NCBI GenBank assembly: GCA_027858795.1
Contig: JAQICF010000251.1
Span: 1 to 7,159, forward strand
Reading direction: 5' to 3'
Source: Candidatus Delongbacteria bacterium
Lineage (GTDB): Bacteria; Delongbacteria; UBA4055
DNA length: 7,159 bases
Every line of letters starts with the position of its first letter. Position 1 is the stretch's first letter. Shown here in pieces: positions 4,999 through 7,159 of the stretch. The notes beneath the pieces are model-generated. The model did no database searches. It was not told where the DNA came from and saw nothing but the letters and a program-made list of their open reading frames with translations. Position numbers and translations under genes: made by a program.

Positions 4999-5328
4999 AT
5001 GTATGAAATAAGACTACTTGATCCTGCTAATGAATTACTTGAATCATGTTCTTCAAAAATGCAGGCGAAAATATTAAGAACAATTGATTTACTTGAAAAA
5101 TTTGGATCTAATCTTCCACAACCCCATGCAAAAAAGCTGACAGGATATAATCTTAAGGAATTAAGAGTTAAACTTGGATCAGATATAATAAGGATGTTCT
5201 ATTTTCATCATAAAGATAAGATTTATATAATTACATCAGGGTATATTAAAAAAACCAATAAGATCAGTAAAAAAGAAATTAAACGAGCATTAAGACTTAA
5301 AGCAAAATTTGAGGAGGAGAATAAATGA
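4999..5328 (+). CDS. HigB/RelE-type toxin (Gp49-like family)
   Basis: This basic 109-residue protein follows the phage Gp49-like/HigB pattern: an N-terminal strand YEIRLLD, a helix of lysine-rich character, then LPQPHAKKLTGYNLKELRVKLGSDIIRMFYFH (39-70), the strand KIYIITSGYIKKTNKISKKEIKRAL (74-98) and a charged tail. The LxGxxLkELR...iRmfY and KKTnK...EI motifs are the family signature. Members cleave mRNA, usually at the ribosome. The toxin gene comes first and the antitoxin second, the order typical of higBA. The ATG has no ribosome site, and the promoter -10 box is six bases away. Its stop overlaps the antitoxin start by four bases (ATGA). The assignment is by motif. Confidence 0.88.
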   Translation: MYEIRLLDPANELLESCSSKMQAKILRTIDLLEKFGSNLPQPHAKKLTGYNLKELRVKLGSDIIRMFYFHHKDKIYIITSGYIKKTNKISKKEIKRALRLKAKFEEENK

Positions 5329-5621
5329 AATCTTCAAAATATTCAGACATAAAAAAGAAGTTGCTTAGTAATCCGGAAGTTAAAGAAGCATATGACGAAA
5401 TTGAAGAAGAATTTTCACTAGCAATGGAAATAATAGAGCTCAGGAAAGATAAAAATTTAACACAGAAGGAATTAGCACAGAAGTTAGGGACTTCACAACC
5501 AGCAATTGCTCGAATAGAATCTGGTAGTTATAAAAAAATATCATTAGCATTTTTAAGAAGAGTAGCAGAGGCATTAGATGCAGTTCCAGAAGTTCATTTA
5601 AAGAGAAAAGTACAAAATTAG
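5325..5621 (+). CDS. HigA-type antitoxin, XRE-family HTH
   Basis: The protein has 98 residues. Residues 1-33 form a charged helical region (SNPEVKEAYDEIEEEFSLAMEIIELR) common in HigA-type antitoxins of Gp49-like toxins. Residues 37-92 are an XRE/Cro-type helix-turn-helix: LRKDKNLTQKELAQKLGTSQPAIARIESGS, with the recognition helix around TSQPAIARIESG (56-67), then LAFLRRVAEAL. It would bind the toxin and autorepress the operon. GAGGAGG lies a few bases upstream, inside the toxin gene, and its ATG overlaps the toxin stop, so antitoxin translation should be efficient even if the leaderless toxin is translated weakly. This is an inference from the sequence layout. The gene appears complete. Confidence 0.9.
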   Translation: MKSSKYSDIKKKLLSNPEVKEAYDEIEEEFSLAMEIIELRKDKNLTQKELAQKLGTSQPAIARIESGSYKKISLAFLRRVAEALDAVPEVHLKRKVQN

Positions 5622-5901
5622 ATCTATTTGTTCCTGAAGGCTAAAAAAGAATCACCCAGGGTATATAGGGTATTGCTAAAGAAATCCTGTTTCTCTTAAG
5701 GTTAAACAGGATTTAAAAACTTTCATAAATCTTATTTTATTTCCACATGTTTTAAAATTAATCCTGTTTAACACAGAGGATATTATATTTTCAGTTCAAA
5801 ACAACTGATTCCCAGCAAAAATAAAATCATTGAATATACCTCTCCCGTGATATGAGTTTGAGATAGTATTTTACTATACAGATATTTAAAATAAATCATT
5901 T
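5622..5901. other. Gene-free stretch between the higBA-like operon and the transposase
   Basis: No gene is seen on either strand. The left half holds the inverted-repeat cluster listed separately. Just after the antitoxin stop, GTTC at 5630-5633 reads GAAC on the reverse strand, the tetranucleotide IS91-type elements use as target, so the element's terminal end may lie close by. The rest (5773-5901) is AT-rich without a recognised signal. Confidence 0.45.
5682..5772. repeat. Three-arm inverted repeat, two mutually exclusive hairpins
   Basis: AAATCCTGTTT (5682-5692) and AAACAGGATTT (5704-5714) form a perfect 11-bp stem with an 11-base loop. The middle arm, GTTAAACAGGATT (5701-5713), also pairs perfectly over 13 bases with AATCCTGTTTAAC (5760-5772). 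The two stems share the middle arm and cannot form together. Neither is followed by a T-run, so this is not a standard terminator. It could be the terminal structure (terIS) of the IS91-type element or a binding site for its tyrosine recombinase. Confidence 0.6.
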
Positions 5902-7002
5902 TTAGGTAAAACCCGAGCCTCTTATCCTAGCGTTGTTTGGAAGAATGGAAAACATGAATTTCATATGTTCTCCGCATGAAGAGCAGGATAAATAGACTTT
6001 CTCAGGAACCTCTTTCACTGCTTTATTCATAACAGAATTAAATCCGTCAACAATTAACCTAAGCTTATCATAATCCATAGAAAAAGAGGAATGCATAAAC
6101 CCGTAATATCGAACCTTCATAAAACCTGATGGCAGGACATGCAGAAGAAACCTTTGAATAAAATCTAATACATCCAAAGAAGTTATAATAACCTTGGAAG
6201 TCTCACGATTGGTGTATTTAAAATATACTCGTCTATCCTGAATTTTGATAATTCGATGATCAGATATTGCAACTTTAAACACATACTGTGATAGATACTT
6301 TATTGTGTTCCTACCGGAGCCCACAGATTGAATATTAACATTCCAGCCTTTTTCCCACACTTCGGGTGGAATTGTATGAAGTAGATTTTTCTTTTCAATT
6401 ATTTTTTTAAATTTGTTTCTGCACATTTTAGATAACTGAAATATTGGCAAATAGAACTCCTTTGAAGTTTTATTCCAGGTTAATGATTCTTTATCTATGG
6501 CACCTCCGGGAGCAACATAATGTATATGAGGATGATACTGAATCTGTCTTCCCCATGTGTGCATAACTCCAAAAAAACCGGGAGCAGAACCTTTCATAAT
6601 TCTGCTTTTACCGGTAGCTGACTTTATAGCTTCAGAGCTTGCTTTATAAAATGAAGAATATGCAAGCATCTGATTATTCAGGAAGAACTCTCTTATCTCC
6701 CGGGGTACTGTAAAGGTTATCATGAAATAATTACAATCAAGCTCCTTCTGGAGCTGCTTAAAAACCCACTGTTTTGTTTTATGATCCTGACAAGTCGGGC
6801 AGTGTCTGTTTCCGCAAGATCTGTAGCTGGAGTGGATTTTGCCGCATGATTCACACTTATAGAAGGTAATTCCATACACTTCTGTTCTGCAGTTAATAAT
6901 AGCATCAATTACTTTTTTATGATTTGTGGGAACTTTTCCTTCATTGACCAGTAAATATTCCCATGCATACTCTTTAAAAATCTCTTTAATAGTGGTTTCC
7001 AT
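5902..7002 (-). CDS. IS91-family transposase (HUH rolling-circle type)
   Basis: With the ATG at 7002 the product has 366 residues. Residues 50-71 form the N-terminal zinc-binding domain (CESC, then C63, H67, C68PTC71Q). The catalytic metal-binding HUH motif is in QYHPHIHYVAPGG (155-167; His159, Ile160, His161). The nucleophile region is IKYLSQYVFKVAI (234-246), with Tyr236 and Tyr240, the two-tyrosine arrangement of IS91. DFIQRFLLHVLPSGFMKVRYYG (280-301) is the family's conserved C-terminal block and a CSSC pair (340-343) ends it. All key residues are present, so the gene may be active. It nicks DNA at the element's ends for rolling-circle transposition. A GTG at 7014 would add four residues but overlaps the recombinase; the ATG has a GAGTGGG ribosome site seven bases upstream. 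Confidence 0.9.
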   Translation of the reverse strand: METTIKEIFKEYAWEYLLVNEGKVPTNHKKVIDAIINCRTEVYGITFYKCESCGKIHSSYRSCGNRHCPTCQDHKTKQWVFKQLQKELDCNYFMITFTVPREIREFFLNNQMLAYSSFYKASSEAIKSATGKSRIMKGSAPGFFGVMHTWGRQIQYHPHIHYVAPGGAIDKESLTWNKTSKEFYLPIFQLSKMCRNKFKKIIEKKNLLHTIPPEVWEKGWNVNIQSVGSGRNTIKYLSQYVFKVAISDHRIIKIQDRRVYFKYTNRETSKVIITSLDVLDFIQRFLLHVLPSGFMKVRYYGFMHSSFSMDYDKLRLIVDGFNSVMNKAVKEVPEKVYLSCSSCGEHMKFMFSILPNNARIRGSGFT

Positions 7003-7003
7003 A

Positions 7004-7159
7004 TTAAAACCCACTCATTAAATTATCAATAATTCCATAAGCATCACTATTCCCGGCAGCTGTTAAATGAAGATAGACCAGGGTAGATACAATAGTGGAA
7101 TGACCCAGATAGATCTGAATGTATCTTAGATTAACACCAGATTCTAAAAGATGAGTTGC
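7004..7159 (-). CDS. Tyrosine recombinase/integrase, C-terminal fragment (runs off window)
   Basis: The frame is open from the window edge and ends with TAA at 7006-7004. The 51 visible residues are [33 protein letters not shown] and a 20-residue tail. They contain the C-terminal catalytic end of a tyrosine recombinase: a HLLESG helix, the LGH box with its histidine, and the tyrosine in VYLHLT as the nucleophile. The arginine motifs lie outside the window. The stop is one base before the transposase ATG, so both are probably one operon of the same element. This is not an IntI as far as can be seen; the IntI-specific insertion would lie outside the visible part, but linkage to the HUH transposase points to the IS. 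Confidence 0.85.
   Translation of the reverse strand, partial: ATHLLESGVNLRYIQIYLGHSTIVSTLVYLHLTAAGNSDAYGIIDNLMSGF

Larger units (their letters stand above)
5682..7159 (-). mobile_element. IS91-family-like element with coupled tyrosine recombinase (partial)
   Basis: A HUH transposase gene follows the end of a tyrosine recombinase gene on the same strand, one base apart if the ATG start is used. IS91-type elements transpose by a rolling-circle mechanism and lack terminal inverted repeats; recombinase-plus-HUH pairs occur among them. The left limit is set at the inverted-repeat cluster and is uncertain by some tens of bases; the right end is outside the window. Confidence 0.6.

Noticed and set aside
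5682..5714. Intrinsic terminator for the higBA-like operon
   Set aside because: The stem is perfect but AT-rich and is not followed by a T-run on either strand; a mobile-element end or binding site fits better.
6720..6908. Reverse-strand open frame of 62 codons within the transposase
   Set aside because: It overlaps the zinc-binding and early catalytic region of the transposase in another frame and shows no family features.
5629..7159. CRISPR array, tRNA or rRNA genes
   Set aside because: No regularly spaced identical repeats, cloverleaf or ribosomal RNA sequence was seen here or elsewhere in the window.

Overview
The window is AT-rich bacterial DNA that looks like an accessory, cassette-bearing region, most likely from a spirochaete. 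The pointers are a CsgG/FlgO-like plus DUF1566 exported protein and a small lipoprotein of a kind frequent in spirochaetes, treponeme-like chromosomal integron architecture, and an IS91-type transposon. The taxonomic call is an inference from style; no housekeeping gene is present to confirm it.

Layout, left to right: (1) 1-150, a possible gene tail and an integron attC recombination site (44-150). (2) 151-1380, a degenerate non-coding repeat (copy A), an excellent sigma70-type promoter and a PH-domain-like protein gene, which meets a reverse-strand lipoprotein gene tail to tail with overlapping stop codons. (3) 1381-3015, a gene-free stretch holding repeat copies B and B2, then an exported CsgG-like/DUF1566 protein with its own promoter. 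(4) 3016-3777, a spacer with repeated TAGTGA boxes, a compact antitoxin-toxin pair (RelE/ParE type, TTG start), and a textbook attC site (3706-3777). (5) 3778-4714, a single-gene cassette encoding a NERD-like PD-(D/E)XK nuclease-related protein, closed by an eroded attC whose left end overlaps the stop codon. (6) 4715-5621, repeat copy C and a HigB/HigA-type toxin-antitoxin operon whose promoter lies so close to the toxin ATG that the transcript should be leaderless. (7) 5622-7159, a nested inverted-repeat structure and, on the reverse strand, an IS91-family HUH transposase preceded by the C-terminus of a tyrosine recombinase that runs off the window.

How it fits together: the three attC-like sites share one orientation, so cassettes read left to right and the integrase and attI would lie to the left. 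Two unrelated toxin-antitoxin modules fit the view that such modules stabilise large cassette arrays. The NERD-like cassette is the best candidate for an uncharacterised function, possibly nucleic-acid-directed defence. The 3.6 kb without an attC between the first two sites, the four diverged repeat copies and the IS91 element suggest an old, partly eroded array later rearranged by other mobile DNA.
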